Positions 11,413 through 23,280 of a stretch of DNA of 64,000 nt are shown piece after piece. Positions within the stretch are counted from its first letter, which is position 1. The number at the start of each line of letters is the position of its first letter. The DNA is from Emydura subglobosa. Its lineage: Eukaryota > Chordata > Testudines > Chelidae. The position numbers and the translations under genes are program-made. Location: assembly GCA_007922225.1 (NCBI GenBank), contig ML679959.1, forward strand, positions 22,629,851-22,693,850, written 5' to 3'. Under the pieces are notes generated by a model. The model was not told the DNA's origin. It searched no databases and saw only the letters and a list, made by a program, of their open reading frames with translations.

Positions 11413-12918
11413 TTTTTGCAGTTATTCAGGTTGAAGAAAAATTGAAACACTTATTTCTTTTTGGCAGTAGCATTCTCCTCTTCAGGAAAACATGGCTACT
11501 TCCCTGTTCTCCTCCATGAATTCTGTGCCTATTTGGCTGCCATTAAGTTACATTCTATTTTGCTTGGCTGGTAGGATGAATGGTTTCCATTGAGGTACAC
11601 AGACCATGATGATAAGCATGGTATAGAAAACTAGACAGAGAGGCAGCTTTTGATGTGTTGTGGGATGATCTGTAAGAATGTTACTGTAGGCCTCCCACCC
11701 CTGTAATGATCATAAGTATTGTTTCCATTATTTCCATCTGCCTGATATTTAATCATAGGGACCAGTTTACTCAGTTTCTGTTCACCATAACCGGGCATGT
11801 ATTATCCAAATCCTCACCACTATAATGTGGCCTGTCTTGTTCCGAGAGAACAAACTTTGAGAGAAATCCCAGGTTCACAACTTCTACTTCTCCAGCATAC
11901 ATCCAAACAAAGAAATGATACACGAATAAATAAAATTAGCAATAGGCTTTTGCTTTCAACCTTGTTCTTTGATAACATGATTAATTTTGAACTGTAGGTA
12001 TAGCTCTCATTGCCAGGACATAGCCAGGTAACAGATCTTCCTTACACAAGAGTAATCCATGTATCTTGTTCCCCTGAGCTCGGTCTCTCATTTTTTTTGC
12101 ATTTTTCCTGTATTGAAATACTTAATTTTCATTTGTTATTGATGTAGAGCAAACATTTAAACCATACTAATTTTAAATGAAAAAACCCTATGTATTTATT
12201 GCTCATTAGATTCCTTTTAATACATGCTGTATTTAATGATATTTTTGTGCTAACCATTATACTTTAATTGATAAATATAACTGTATAGAAGGAAATCAAC
12301 ACTGGAAATGGGTGTGAGTTACAGTAATTAGGGGAATGTATGCTATAATTAAAAATAAGAATTAGAGAACAAATGTGTCATTTAAAAAATATTGACCAAC
12401 TTAGAAGAGGTAAGGATGAAAAATGTAGGAATTATGAAGCTGTAAACATTATATTTGATGAAATATTGTATAATGCCTGAATTAAATTTATTTGGCTCAT
12501 TTGAACTAGGAAGGCTTAATATTTCTACATTTTCTCCAGATGCAAGCAGAAGAAAAACCTGAATAGAAATAGAATAGTATTGAATTCTGTAAAACTGCCT
12601 TAATTTTCCCTCTCTCAGTTGGTACCAGCTTTAGGATACTAAACCTTCATGATACATTTTAAAAATATTATTACATTGTGGAGCTGTTTGGTGCTAGAAT
12701 TCAATGAAAAAAATGTGATTATTTAAAAAAATAGTATTTGTTTCTGCCATTGGACCAGTTTTCCTTTACACATAGGAAATGACACTAATAAGCAGGCTTT
12801 TGTTCTTACATTCAGGTCTGAAATTCATACTGTATTAAGTATATATTTAAGAGAAAAGTTTGCATGTATAGAACATTATTTATACTGAAGTGATCCTAGG
12901 TTGCTTTACAGTCTCTGG
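11413..12918. other. AT-rich sequence, nothing recognised
   Basis: There is no repeat or coding signal I can name. 12100-12800 is especially A+T rich. Confidence 0.45.
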
Positions 12919-12996
12919 GCCTGATCCAGCTGGGAGCTGAGCTCCTCCTGTGAGGTGCTGAGTACACTAAATTAGGCACTTTGCTGGATCAGGTGC
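12919..12996. repeat. Small inverted-repeat element with CTGATCCAGC ends
   Basis: The left end GCCTGATCCAGC is mirrored by GCTGGATCAGGTGC at 12983-12996, enclosing about 50 bp. It belongs to the same superfamily of small TGATCC-ended palindromes as the others in the window. Confidence 0.65.
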
Positions 12997-15150
12997 TACA
13001 ATCCTAAGGTCTTTAAATGTCATATGTTCCGCAGATAAACAGAGTTATTCAATGACATTCACTCTTCAGGGCAGGAAATTCCCTAAAGGACAGATGGAAT
13101 TTTTAGGTGCCATGTCTGTATATTGAGCTTAAGCCACCTCAACTTTGGGAAGTTGGTGACCGACACTGGAGAAGAGGAAATATTTGGCTAAGAATAATGG
13201 GCAAATCCTCACTTGGATAAAAAGTGGCATGGGACATTAATATCCATACAGAACAGCCAGGTCCTCTGATAAAGTCTTGTGAAAGATTTGCACACAATAA
13301 CTGCACATATTGCTATGTATACGCCTTGGAAAGGTCAATCCAAGTCCTTCCCAATGTTGGAACCTGTTGTTCTAGAGACCTGATACTTACCTCAGCAAAC
13401 CACCCTATTTGAGACCCATTCTAAGCACCTAAGCAGATGTTTTGAATTCCCCTTTTTAAAGATCTTTATCTTAGTTATTTTAAATGATTAGGGAAGGATT
13501 GGTTGGGATTTTTTTTTAAAGGTATTAAGTTTGATTTGTCGTAACAAAGTGTTTGCAGTCATAATTAAGAGATGTATTAAGCCTGGTGTCAATTACACAA
13601 ATTGATGTGAAAATCTGATTGGGTCCTGAGGGGGTTATATTTTCGCAGCTGCATGAGAGAGCATTTTAAAAGAGGGAGGAAGATGCATAATTAGTAAAAT
13701 AACAGCGTCAACTGAAGAAGGTTACAATAAAAATGTGAGCATTTTTGTTTTTAAACTTTAATGGTAGTCAAAGATTTAAAGGATTGGATGATGCAGGTAA
13801 CTGGTAGTGGGATATATATCCTTTACTCCCAACTTCTCCAGACCTTCCTATTCCTGTTTTGGGACCACCAAGACGACACTTCATATACCAGACACTCAGG
13901 TAACATAGTGATGGCTATGGTATAAGAACCTAAATAGAATAGATTTTATATCTATCATCATTCTGATGCAAGTAGTTAATTCCCTCTGATGGTAGAATTT
14001 TTCCCAAGCACTTGCCTTAAGGGAAGCCTCTTCCAGAATCAACCACGATCAGGGTATCAACACACATAAGTTTGAGGAACTAGAGTACTCACCTGTATTC
14101 CTTCATGCGTCAGAGACAGTGCTCCCAGAAGATGGCTCATTGGAACCCATGCCCTTTGGATATGCTTTGAAGGGATTCACCCTTCAATTGAAGACCCCTG
14201 CCATGCCTATATAGAAATATAGACACTGCCACCCTGTCACAAAGGCCAAAGCTATGACATTCTTTTCTTGTGCTCAGGACAGAATCCTGATCAACTGTGA
14301 TAAAAGAGAAAAGCTCCTAGTTAGCTTGTTCTGGTGTTGCATAATGTAAGGACTATTTCCGAATCAATATGGGTCTGGGGTAGCCTAACTAGATCTTGTT
14401 TTGACTAAAGAACAAACCTTCCAAACACTTACTCATGAGTGTAGGGGTTTTCTGCTGTGAGCGGGCATCACTCTCTTGGCAGTGTTTACAGGAATGGGCT
14501 CTTAGCAAGTCCAGTACAGGAATTAGTTCAGGTAACTCACAGCCATAATGATTTTCTTAAACAAAAAAGTCCCACAGTACTATAAACACAGCCTTCTGGT
14601 TTTTACTTTAATTAATAAATCATGATTATCATGTTAAAGTTCATTTTAGTTTTTCAATGGCTTCTGCTAAATCTTTTTTAAAAGTTCCTGAAGGAAGGCT
14701 TTTGTCTTATTAGGATATAGTGGGGTTTTTTTTGGGAAAAAACCCCAAATGACTGAAATGGATTTTCTTCTTACAGAAAACCATATAACTAATTACACTG
14801 ACTTGCTTGGAAACTTCTGGTAGATATCTGTTACAAATCTAAAGGATGAATATAAATATTTTTCATAATGAGAATTATTTTGGAAGCTATTTTTTTAAAC
14901 CTAATTAAAATGCTAATAAAAAACTGGAATCTTGATATATTAATTAGTGCCCAACTGTCTTAGGTATGATTCATAATGGTAAATAATAATTCTCCACCTG
15001 TAGTGTGAAGTTAAGAGATTTGGAACTAAATTGAGGATCTTGGAGCTCAATACAGTTTATGGCAAGCCGAATGTTTTCACAAAAGCAATGTCAAAGTACT
15101 GTACATATAAGGCCAATATTAATCATACATATTTGTATAAAATGTTATAT
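12997..15150. other. No feature recognised
   Basis: Read on both strands without finding a named repeat or coding motif. A somewhat GC-richer stretch at about 13800-14480 could be a fossil element, but nothing in it is diagnostic. Confidence 0.4.
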
Positions 15151-15263
15151 TTTGTGTGTGTGTNNNNNNNNNNNNNNNNNNNNNNNNNNNNNNNNNNNNN
15201 NNNNNNNNNNNNNNNNNNNNNNNNNNNNNNNNNNNNNNNNNNNNNNNNNNNNNNNNNNNNNNN

Positions 15264-15294
<31 letters not shown>
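15151..15294. repeat. Microsatellite (GT)n / 100-N gap / (TA)n
   Basis: A TTTGTGTGTGTGT tract ends at 15163. Exactly 100 N follow at 15164-15263, then a pure TA tract at 15264-15294. The gap length is the conventional placeholder, so the true length is unknown. Frames reported across it are meaningless. Confidence 0.95.
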
Positions 15295-15297
<3 letters not shown>

Positions 15298-16350
15298 AAC
15301 TTAAATCTAAATTTATTTATAAAATTCTAAATATTTATTTATGTAATCCTCTATATAGAGATAGGATACGTTTGAACTTTATTAAAAATAAATTTATGTT
15401 TAAAGAAAAAACTAAGTAAAATCTAAATTATAATGAAAATATTCAATATTTCAGTTTAATTCTAAATAAATGGGGAGATTAAACTTAAAAAAAATTTAAG
15501 AGTCCTTGACTGGTTTGTTGATTAGAAACTAATGTAACTCCTTGTCTAAAATAAAACACCAAACAGGCAGCAGCTGCTGGTAATTTGGTGCAAGTAATTG
15601 TAGAGCCAATAAGTTGAAGAAGTGCTTATTAAAAGAAACTGCTTTCCTATCTGCATGTAAGTTCAATTGAGTAATGCACTCTACATGTGGTCTGATGCTA
15701 GGTAAATTATACACCTGATTTAAAAACACTCCATCCATAAGAGCTCCTATTTTGCTCATCCATAAAATTTTTACTTTCTTCATTAGTAACTACTTGCAGC
15801 CGCATATGGCATAATATCTATCGAATTAGGCTTTGAGGACATCTTAGACTGGCACCCTGCTGACTTGAAACATGTGCTTAATGCATACTGCAATGCTTTT
15901 AACCCCTAATGTGCCCCCAGGATATTCTGTATTCTCTCGAGGCATGGATGCCCATGTGGTCTTATAGATACACTCTGTACACCCCGCTGATCAACTGGCA
16001 TTCCATTGAAAACAATTCACCTGCCTTGAAAAGATGTGTATAGAGGGGTCAGTAAAAATCCATCCTAATAAGAAACACAGAGGTAACAAGAACAGTATAT
16101 TTAGCTTCAAACTGAAAAGGGAATGGCAGATTTTTGGAATCAAGATTAAGAGTTACAAGAAAAATGTTTGAAACCAAGGTATGCTACTAGTTCACTCATC
16201 ATCCTTTCATGCAGCATATTATGGAAAAGGTTTCCATGATTATTGCAGCTGCATTTAGAAGTCAAAAATCAGTGTGTAAATTACACCTCCTCTATGGTCT
16301 CTCTTTCACTTGTCTGTATTTACCAGAAGATGATTTTTATCAAATAATTT
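15295..16350. other. AT-rich sequence, nothing recognised
   Basis: No repeat family or gene is visible. An 84-codon minus-strand frame at 15529-15783 has no recognisable motif. Confidence 0.45.
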
Positions 16351-16428
16351 AGGACCAGGTTGTGAAACCTTTATTTACTGAGGTGAGCAGTTACTCATGC
16401 AAGTAGCAACTTCAGTGGGACTGCTCCT
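16351..16428. repeat. Short palindromic MITE-like repeat, degenerate
   Basis: Contains GACCAGGTTGTGAAACCTTT, GTTACTCATGCAAGTAGCAA and CTTCAGTGGGACTGCTCC. These match the TTACTCA-containing subtype of the small repeat family. Confidence 0.5.
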
Positions 16429-16609
16429 GAGGGTACCTGCTTATCAATGAAAGTAAAGGATTCACACACTGGCCCCTAAGGAAATTGTGATAACTGCCTC
16501 TGTCTGTAGGTTCTGAAAATATTCCAGTGCGGTCCAGACCTAAAATTCCCACTGTGAATGTACTGTGAGTACAGCTAGGTGTGTAATGGATTTTTTGGTT
16601 AGCTGACCA

Positions 16610-16915
16610 TTTCAAAAACATTTTAAAAAAGTTGTTTCAGGGAGAACAAAATGTTTAGTTTAGACGAAACATTTTTGAATTTTTAAAATCAAATCAAAGG
16701 AAATTTTGAAATGAAAAGTTATTTCAAATAAAAAAAAGAAACATTTAATTCTGAAAATGTCAAAACAAGATGTTTCAATTATTTCAGACTTTTTTTTTAC
16801 TCAAATGACCCAGTTTGGCAAAATCTACATGAATATACAAAATATTAATCGATGTTGCCATATCTGCATTTTTTGCCAAAAAATTTCAGCCAAAAATTTT
16901 TACCCACCTCTGACT
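16610..16915. repeat. AT-rich AAACATTTTG-family inverted repeat, copy 1
   Basis: Repeats of GAAACATTTTTGAA, AAATGTTTAG and TTCAAATAAAAA alternate in both orientations. The same word set recurs at 22600-22815, 26665-27020 and 48530-48880. It is probably a MITE rich in self-complementary TTTCAAAA/TTTTGAAA words. The boundaries are approximate. Confidence 0.5.
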
Positions 16916-16959
16916 GTGAGGAGGAATACATTTCTGTAAGCTTCAGCATAGCCTATAAG

Positions 16960-17253
16960 GAGATGGCTACAGAGCAGCTGGGAGATGTGATTCCCAGCTT
17001 GGGTAGATATACATGCACTTGCTCGCTCAAGCTAGCATGCTAAAAATAGCAGTGTGGCCATGGCAGCACAGATGGCAACTTGGGGTAGCTGCCTGAGAAT
17101 GTACCTAGGCCTTCAGACAGGTTTATACTCAGGCAGCTAGCCCCAGCTGCCATGGCCACAATGCTATTTTTAGCACGAGTTTGAGTAAAGCTAGTGCATG
17201 TATGTCTTCCTAAGCTGGGAATTACATCACCGAGCGGCTCTGTAGACACCCTT
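16960..17253. mobile_element. Fold-back MITE, long palindrome
   Basis: Almost the whole element is an inverted repeat. The left arm begins GGCTACAGAGCAGCTGGGAG and the right arm ends with the complement of GTCTACAGAGCCGCTCGG. Inside, ATTCCCAGCTTGGGTAGA, CTAAAAATAGC and GGCCATGGCAGC are matched in order on the other arm. The arms are about 130 bp and the centre is near 17110. A chelonian fold-back family of this layout exists as far as I recall. There is no coding capacity. The RNA or single strand would form one long hairpin. Confidence 0.85.
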
Positions 17254-19103
17254 TGGGTGAGACGTAGTAAAAATATCTGGCTAAATAGTTAAAAAGAAAC
17301 TGTTGTGATAATTGTGTGATTTCATTAGTGCTTTGTGAGCTTCTTTGGAAGTTTCTAAAGCAGTCAGTTGGAAATTTTGGGGGGTCTGAATCTTGATCTC
17401 TCTTGCTTCTTTAAAATACATTTTCTACAGCAGAGAACTAATTACAAATTTAGTTGTTTTATTTTTAAATAAAAGTAAATTGATCTTTAGAATTTTTGTT
17501 TTATCTCCAAACTTTCTATGAGTGGACTATTTAGTGATGAGGTTTAATTTAGTTAAGTACACCTGTAATGCTTTTTTCTCATGTATAATACAGCTATGCT
17601 AACATTAATGACTTAGCCTTGATAAAAAGGATCCTCTCTGCAGTTAGGTCTTTTGATGAGTAAGCTACCTAACTGTACAGAAGAATCTAGTGAGTAGCTT
17701 TGGGTTAAAGGCATTCATAAATACATTTACATTACATTACAGTGTAATGTACTGGCAGTTCTTTCCTTTGGGGACATGGTTTTAGTCAAAATGAGGGCCT
17801 AAATGTGCACTCTATAGTGAATAGCAGTCCACTTTTAAAACAAGTGCCTGTAATTTAGCAAATATGGGAAAATGGATATAAAAGACAACAAAAATCTTTC
17901 TCTTTCATAAAAGCAGCACATAGTCGTTCAAGGCTGATGCTATTATCAGAGCATCCTAGCTGCCTGTGTTTTACCTATCCTGTTCCTGAATACATAACTT
18001 CAGTTTTCTTTATTGCCAGGCTTTCATGCAGTGTGTGTGAATGGTAATAAGAAGCACAAGGGTAATAAATAAAATACCTTTAAACAGCATTGTAAGCAGC
18101 TCCAAGTGCTTTATAGCAGGCCTGTAGATTGGAGAGGGGATGAGACAGTATGGGACATAGTGTTCCCTCTTCCCTTGCTCAGATCCCTATTCTGCCTCAG
18201 GCTGGCAATGAACACTACAAACACCATGTATATTTGCAGTTTTCTTTGGCTACTTTTCCAAACAACCATTTCGTTACACAGTGAAGCCCCCATTATTACT
18301 GCCTGCCTGCTTATCATTTAGACAGCACAGCATAACAGAGAGCACCACTGTGCTTAGTAGCAGAGTAACCTGCAGGGAGGTGAAGGCTGAATGCACACTT
18401 TAAACACTGCAAGGGGCAAGAACTTGGTGGTGTTGCCCTCTGCAGTATAGGAGTGTAACTGGGGGGTGAGGGGGAATTCAGGGGATGGAAATTTGTCTTA
18501 AAAGTGTGTCCACGTGGGAATACCATTTTGCTTAGCAAGTCTGAGTGGTAAATAATAGTGTGTATAAAGAAGGCTAGACAGTGGAAGACAGGAGAAACCT
18601 GGTGAAAAGGCAAAAGAAGAAAGAAAACACTGAAGGTAAAAGCAGATGTGAGGGAAAATAAGAACAAGAGAATGGCAGAAATTAGAGGAGTTGAGGAAAA
18701 AAGACACTTAGAGAAAAATGAACGGGAAAAATTCCAAAGAATATTCAATAGACAACTTAGAGTGAGGGAATCACTATGAAAAAGGTAGAAAGATAAGCCA
18801 GGTTGCCCAGGATAAAGAAAGAAAATGTTGTAAAGGGCTGGGATGGGAGGGGTGGGAAGAGAGAGACGAAGGAGCACAACAAAGAAGGCTGTGTAAGTTT
18901 AATAAATAAAGTATAAAAATGTTAAACTACAAATGCTGTCATAGATAAAACATAGACTCAAACAACTAATGTGTAATAGTCTCATGTGGCGGCCTCTGCC
19001 AGTCTGGAGAGAACTTCTGGGTAAATTTGCCCACTTCCTTCAGGAGCCAGGAATAGGCTGTGTCTGTTTCGAGGCATCAGGCCATGGCAGTTTGATGTCC
19101 AAA
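17254..19103. other. No gene; purine-rich tract at 18540-18890
   Basis: From about 18540 to 18890 the plus strand is strongly A+G rich (AAGAAAGAAAAC, AGAAAGAAAATG and similar), interspersed with other bases. This asymmetry alone produces a 187-codon minus-strand frame made mostly of S, L, F and P, which I do not accept as a gene. A small self-complementary TTACATTACATTACAGTGTA lies near 17728. The rest is unremarkable. Confidence 0.5.
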
Positions 19104-19354
19104 CTCAGGGCATGTCTACACTTACCGCACTGCCATGATGCAGCTGGGCCACTGTAGCACAAAGTGAAGACACTACCTGCATCAACAGGAGAGCTTCTCT
19201 CATCGGCACAGGTACTCCACTTCCCCAAGAGGTGGTTCACTGACTACATCAGGGGTTAACTCGGTATAACTACATCCTCAGAGGTGTGGATTTTCCACAC
19301 CCTTGAGTGATGCAGTTATACTGACATAAGTTTGTAGTGTAGGCTAAGGCTCAG
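19104..19354. mobile_element. MITE, GTCTACACT family, copy 2
   Basis: The left end CTCAGGGCATGTCTACACTT pairs with the right end, whose reverse complement is CTGAGCCTTAGCCTACACTA. The interior includes CGGTATAACTACATCC, mirrored by GATGCAGTTATACTGACAT. Same family as 2403-2706 and 23398-23673. Confidence 0.75.
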
Positions 19355-20199
19355 CCAACTTGCTTCCAGCAACTTTTGCAATACCTCTGTCTCCACTGGG
19401 AACTTTTCTATTTTATTTTATTTTATTTTTTGCTGCTTTTCCTGTTTATTATACCCATATGGTCCCATTCTCTGACCATCTCTCAAGCAGGGACACATTA
19501 AAGCATAGGCACTAGAAGCCTATGCCACAGACCCTGCCTCCTGGAGTCATGTTGTTATACCAGAATATCTGCTTCAGGTTTTTGGGGGTTTTTTTGGTTT
19601 TTTTTTTTTAAAGAAAGTTTCTAGTCCTCATGGGTGCAAAGAAAAGCTTGAAAATGTGACCCGAGTGTAATCACTGCAGCACCATGTTTGCCTGAGTGCA
19701 GATAGCATGACACAATAGCTCTAAAACGAGGTGAACTAAACAATGCATTTCAAGGGGTGTTAATGCCAAGCCCACCACCACCAGTAGGAGGCCGCACCAG
19801 CAGAGAAATCTGCATGTGGCAGGAGAGAGGTGTGGCCTTGCCCACCCACACAAGCAGATACACCCTTGCTGCTAGCCTTTGTACTGGGTCAGACAACTTG
19901 CCACTATGGTTGCTCTCCAGGGATAGAGTGTACCCCTGCTTGCTGCTCCTGAAGGAAAGGGGAACCCGCTGCTACACCTTGGGGGAAGATGGGGACCCCC
20001 ATGCCTCTGCCACATCTCTCTGGAAGGGGAGGGCATCCCCCTGCCAACATCACTCCAAATGTATATTTGGATTACAGAAGGGGAGGTGTTATGATGTGCC
20101 TATAGCCTTGGATTGTCTTAGTCCATCTCAGGTCCCAGATATTTTAAAAATAGTTATCAGAATCATTTTCTTCCTTCCCAGCCTGTTGCACACCTAAGG
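19355..20199. other. No gene recognised
   Basis: Includes a (TTTTA)n stretch at about 19410-19430 and a T-rich patch near 19580-19610. A 146-codon plus frame at 19757-20197 has no recognisable domain and ends just before the next repeat-like block. Confidence 0.4.
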
Positions 20200-20470
20200 G
20201 AGAGCTAAAATGAGGGGGGGAAAGTTTTGTATTTAGTTCTGAATGTGTATAGGCCTGTGGCCTGTCTTCTCTCTCATGTGGCAGTGAGTTCCATAGTCTA
20301 GTTCCAGCTCCAGTGAAAATTCTATCTTGTGCCCTCACAAGCCTCCTGTTGTTGACTGTCACTTTCACAGTTCCAATGGAATGGAGCCATTGTGGGATGT
20401 CATGGTGGTTGAAGGATAAGTTCTCTTGTGTAATTTGGGTTAATCGCGCACAGGTCTTTGAATATCTAGT
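20200..20470 (-). repeat. Unclassified dispersed repeat with LINE-like reading frame
   Basis: The minus strand is open for about 120 codons (20506-20144). It includes NNRRLVRAQDRIFTGAGTRL followed by WNSLPHERED. The R-LWNSLP motif is common near the C-terminus of L2/CR1-type LINE proteins, but the upstream residues do not let me name a clade. The plus-strand sequence looks like a dispersed sauropsid repeat. It abuts the hAT-type MITE at 20474. Confidence 0.35.
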
Positions 20471-20473
20471 CAG

Positions 20474-20739
20474 CAGTGTTGCCAACTTTCTCAGTGTTTG
20501 ATACATTTCCTAAAGCCCCAGCTTCTGGAATCATGTGATTATGTGAAAATCTCAGTTTTCCTTTAAAAAAATAGTAAATTTCTAGCTTTTATTGTTGCAG
20601 AGAAAATGTGAACTCAAAAGGCTCAAAACCGAGACGGCAAATAAAAAAAAAATGCAAATGTGGTGTTTTTTAAACATATAATGACTTTACGCCAATCTGT
20701 CTTGTTTTTGAGGTCTGACACTTGGGATCGGCAATGTTG
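20474..20739. mobile_element. hAT-type MITE with CAGTGTTGCC ends
   Basis: Starts CAGTGTTGCCAAC and ends GGCAATGTTG, the inverse of the start with two changes. CAG-GTTGCC termini are typical of hAT elements. The interior carries AAAGCCCCAGCTTCTGGAAT and a run of AAAATGCAAATG, with no coding capacity. The flanking 8-mers (CTAGTCAG and GGAGAGAG) match at only 4 of 8 positions, so the target duplication has decayed or the ends are slightly off. Confidence 0.7.
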
Positions 20740-21286
20740 GGAGAGAGCCCTTGAACAGGGCAATGGGGAACATGCGCATGCTTCTGATTTGCCTAATAAG
20801 TACATTATTTTTAAAATCCTTTTTAAAAACCAAATATTTTAAACCTTTTTCGTGCTGGCTAATCCCTGCACATTTAACAGTTTGGACATTAGTTGGTTTT
20901 ATAGGGTTTCAGTGGAACTATCTGGGAGTGAGAGGGTGTCTGGCAGCTGAGAATGGCAGCCAAGTCAAGACTCTTGCTTCTAATAAGTCCCAACTGGAGA
21001 CACTTCCAGAATGTCCTCCCAATGTTTATTCCAAGTTATCACTGCAGTTTCCAATCACTTCCTCAGGGTGGAAGCCAGCAGATGAAAGCTGTGCTTCTCA
21101 GGAGGTCAGGATGGGGATGGAAATAAAGTAGCATGGACCCCAAACCAGCTGTCTCTGCAGATGAATTGGACTGGTGTTTGGGAGGAAGCAGGAAGGAATC
21201 GTGTTGTTGTCAAGTCTGCTTTCGTGGGAAGACTGGGGCCTAATGGCAGTAGGAGTCGTTTAGGAAGGTGGAAGGGTTCTTTAGGG
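20740..21286. other. No feature recognised
   Basis: Open frames here (for example 20751-21131) have no motif. No repeat family is recognised. Confidence 0.4.
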
Positions 21287-21699
21287 CAGCCGTTCTCAGC
21301 CGGGGGTCCATTGCCCCCTAGGGGGCCGCAAACAGGTTTCAGGGGGTTCACCAAAATAAACTGGGCTTTAGCCCTGGGCGGCGGGGCTCAGGGAGGGAGC
21401 AGTACGTCCACCTCCTTATTCACCTCAGTGGACCAGCCAGTCTGTGGATTAAGACCAGCAGCAAGTTTCACACAAAGTAAGTAAAACAAAAATAATACTT
21501 AGTTTTTTATTTTTGTACCTATATTATCCTTTTCTTTTTTATATTGTATACGTGTGTATGTTTAACTGTGTAACTATGAATTTAATACTGCTTTTAATCT
21601 ACTGGATATGCCAAAAAACAGTTGTTGTGGCATAAGTGGGCTGTGGAGTTTTTACAACATGTTGGGTGGTCTCAGAAAGAAAAAGGTTGAGGACCCCTG
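21287..21699. mobile_element. hAT-type non-autonomous element, 413 bp, with target duplication
   Basis: The left terminus CAGCCGTTCTCAGCC and right terminus GGTTGAGGACCCCTG are the hAT CAGNNGTTCTCAACC inverted repeat. Flanking 8-mers are CTTTAGGG on the left and CTCTGGGG on the right, 6 of 8 identical, as expected of an aged 8-bp hAT target-site duplication. The first 150 bp are GC-rich (GGGGGCCGCAAACAGG) and the rest AT-rich. No transposase is encoded. The 107-codon frame at 21161-21484 crosses the boundary and is spurious. Confidence 0.85.
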
Positions 21700-22504
21700 C
21701 TCTGGGGATAAGTATATGAAACACTAGCTGCTAATGTGAATGGTTCAGAGATAGGAAATTTTCACTGAAGTTCTAAAACCAACTCTGCTTTGTATCTTCA
21801 TGCATCCTTTTAATATACAGGGTGGACTCATTTTATTAGCCCCAGACCCATTTTATTAAGAGGGAGTAAATTCTCAATCTTAACTGTACATTAATGTTCT
21901 GGGGTTAATTTAATTATTTTTAAAGTCCGAATAATAGTGAATTAGCAGCACAGTCTACAGTCAGCAGCACATCAGTTAGTATTTATAAGCATTTGTAAAT
22001 AATGTTAAATGTTGCTCCGTATACACACTTTAAAATGCGCTTTACGTTTTTGTGATTTCCTCCCACTAACAAACCTCTTCCTCCCTTCACACCCAAAACA
22101 CCAAACAAAAAACACTGAAAGGCACTTCACCGCAGCTCAGTGAAACAACCTTAAAGTTGTAGACCTTTTTATAGAGATTAAGTCACCGTGGAGGCTGTCA
22201 TGTATTCTGGGATACAAAGTCTCAGAGCCTGCAAAAATAGAATTGATTGTGTCATCTAATGATCCCTCATTAAAACAAATGAAAAACAAGCTATCCCAAA
22301 ATATATTTGAGAAGATTTAGTAAGAAGGTTTGTAGTTGGACAAGCACCTAGGTTAAGTGGAAGACTGACCAGACTGCGTGAAATGACACACTTCTAGAAT
22401 AACTATGTATTGTCAGATGGTCTCTCTAGAAATGTAAACTCCCTCATTCGATGACATTTTATTTTGTGCTTGCTCTGCATGCAATTTTGAGACATTCAGA
22501 CAAT
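21700..22504. other. No feature recognised
   Basis: AT-rich sequence without named repeats or coding motifs. Confidence 0.45.
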
Positions 22505-22598
22505 TAATTTTTGAGCCATGATTAACTTTACTCATGTGAGTTTTCCCATTGGCTTAGATAGGGCTGCTCAGATAAGCAAAGTTACTCACTAGATCTGT
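22505..22598. repeat. Short palindromic MITE-like repeat, TTACTCA subtype
   Basis: TAACTTTACTCATGTGAGTT, then TTCCCATTGGCTTAGATAGG, then GCAAAGTTACTCAC are the expected mirrored modules of the subtype with GTTACTCA arms. Confidence 0.6.
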
Positions 22599-22599
22599 G

Positions 22600-22815
22600 C
22601 CAGTCAGTGATTTTTCAGTTTGCTGGCAGTCCCAGAAAATCAGGAGTAGTGGTGGTGGGAGTTTTACGTCAATGTGAAACTGCCATTTTTAATTTTTGTT
22701 TGAATTTTTGGCAAATTGAAACATTGGGGGAAAAAAATTGTTTTGGGTCCACCAAAACGTTTCAGTTGTCCGAAAATGAAAAGTTCTATTTCAGTTTTCG
22801 GTACTATGTTTTTTA
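22600..22815. repeat. AT-rich AAACATTTTG-family repeat, copy 2
   Basis: Contains AATTGAAACATTGGGG, CACCAAAACGTTTCAG and GAAAATGAAAAGTTC. The word content matches 16610-16915, 26665-27020 and 48530-48880. Copy boundaries are uncertain. Confidence 0.5.
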
Positions 22816-22859
22816 GTAATAGTAAATTAAATACTTAGGTTAGATTCACAAAACAGATC

Positions 22860-23280
22860 AGGAGATGGTGGTGATGTTCCCTACCCCCTTTTAGCCAGTA
22901 GCCTGGGCACTCACCTGGGATGTGGGGGACCCGGATTCAAGTCCCTGCTCTACAACTTTGCAATTGAGTGCCCTCACCCACAGGCTGTAGGGTATTTCTG
23001 AACCTGTTATTGAAACTGTTCTACTTTGTATAAATAATTAAATATTCATTGGAGAAGGGAGTGGTGCTTGGGTGTCTTCCCTGCACATCAATGCCCTAAC
23101 CACCAGCGTCATTATCATTTTATCTCTCTCTCGGGCCCAATGAACATTTAAATATTTCATACAAAGTGGGACAGCTTCACTGGAGCAGTGGAGAGAGCCC
23201 TACCCCAGAATACCCTGTAGCCTTGGGGTTACAGCACTCATCTGGAAGAGGGGACATGTGGCTACAGGAAAAGAAAGAAT
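22860..23280. repeat. Composite SINE-like repeat with three tRNA-like modules
   Basis: Module 1 (22893-22955, plus) reads TAGCCTGGGCACTCACCTGG and then GGATTCAAGTCC, resembling RNA polymerase III A and B boxes. Module 2 (23218-23265, plus) reads TAGCCTTGGGGTTACAGCAC. Module 3 (about 23070-23118) is inverted: the minus strand reads GGTGGTTAGGGCATTGATGT. A tRNA-derived origin is inferred from the box-like words. No cloverleaf can be drawn, so this is not a functional tRNA gene. Sequence between the modules has TCTCTCTCTCGGGCCCAATG and AAATATTTCATACAAAGTGG. Confidence 0.55.

Noticed and set aside
15031..15419. Frames across the TA microsatellite and gap
   Set aside because: IYIYIY runs come from (TA)n, and X residues come from N.
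18314..18877. 187-codon minus-strand open frame
   Set aside because: It is S/L/F/P-rich and arises from the purine-rich plus strand. It has no domain and no start or splice context.
22893..22955. A functional tRNA gene
   Set aside because: B-box-like word is present but no cloverleaf, no acceptor pairing and no proper A box spacing. Better explained as a SINE head.
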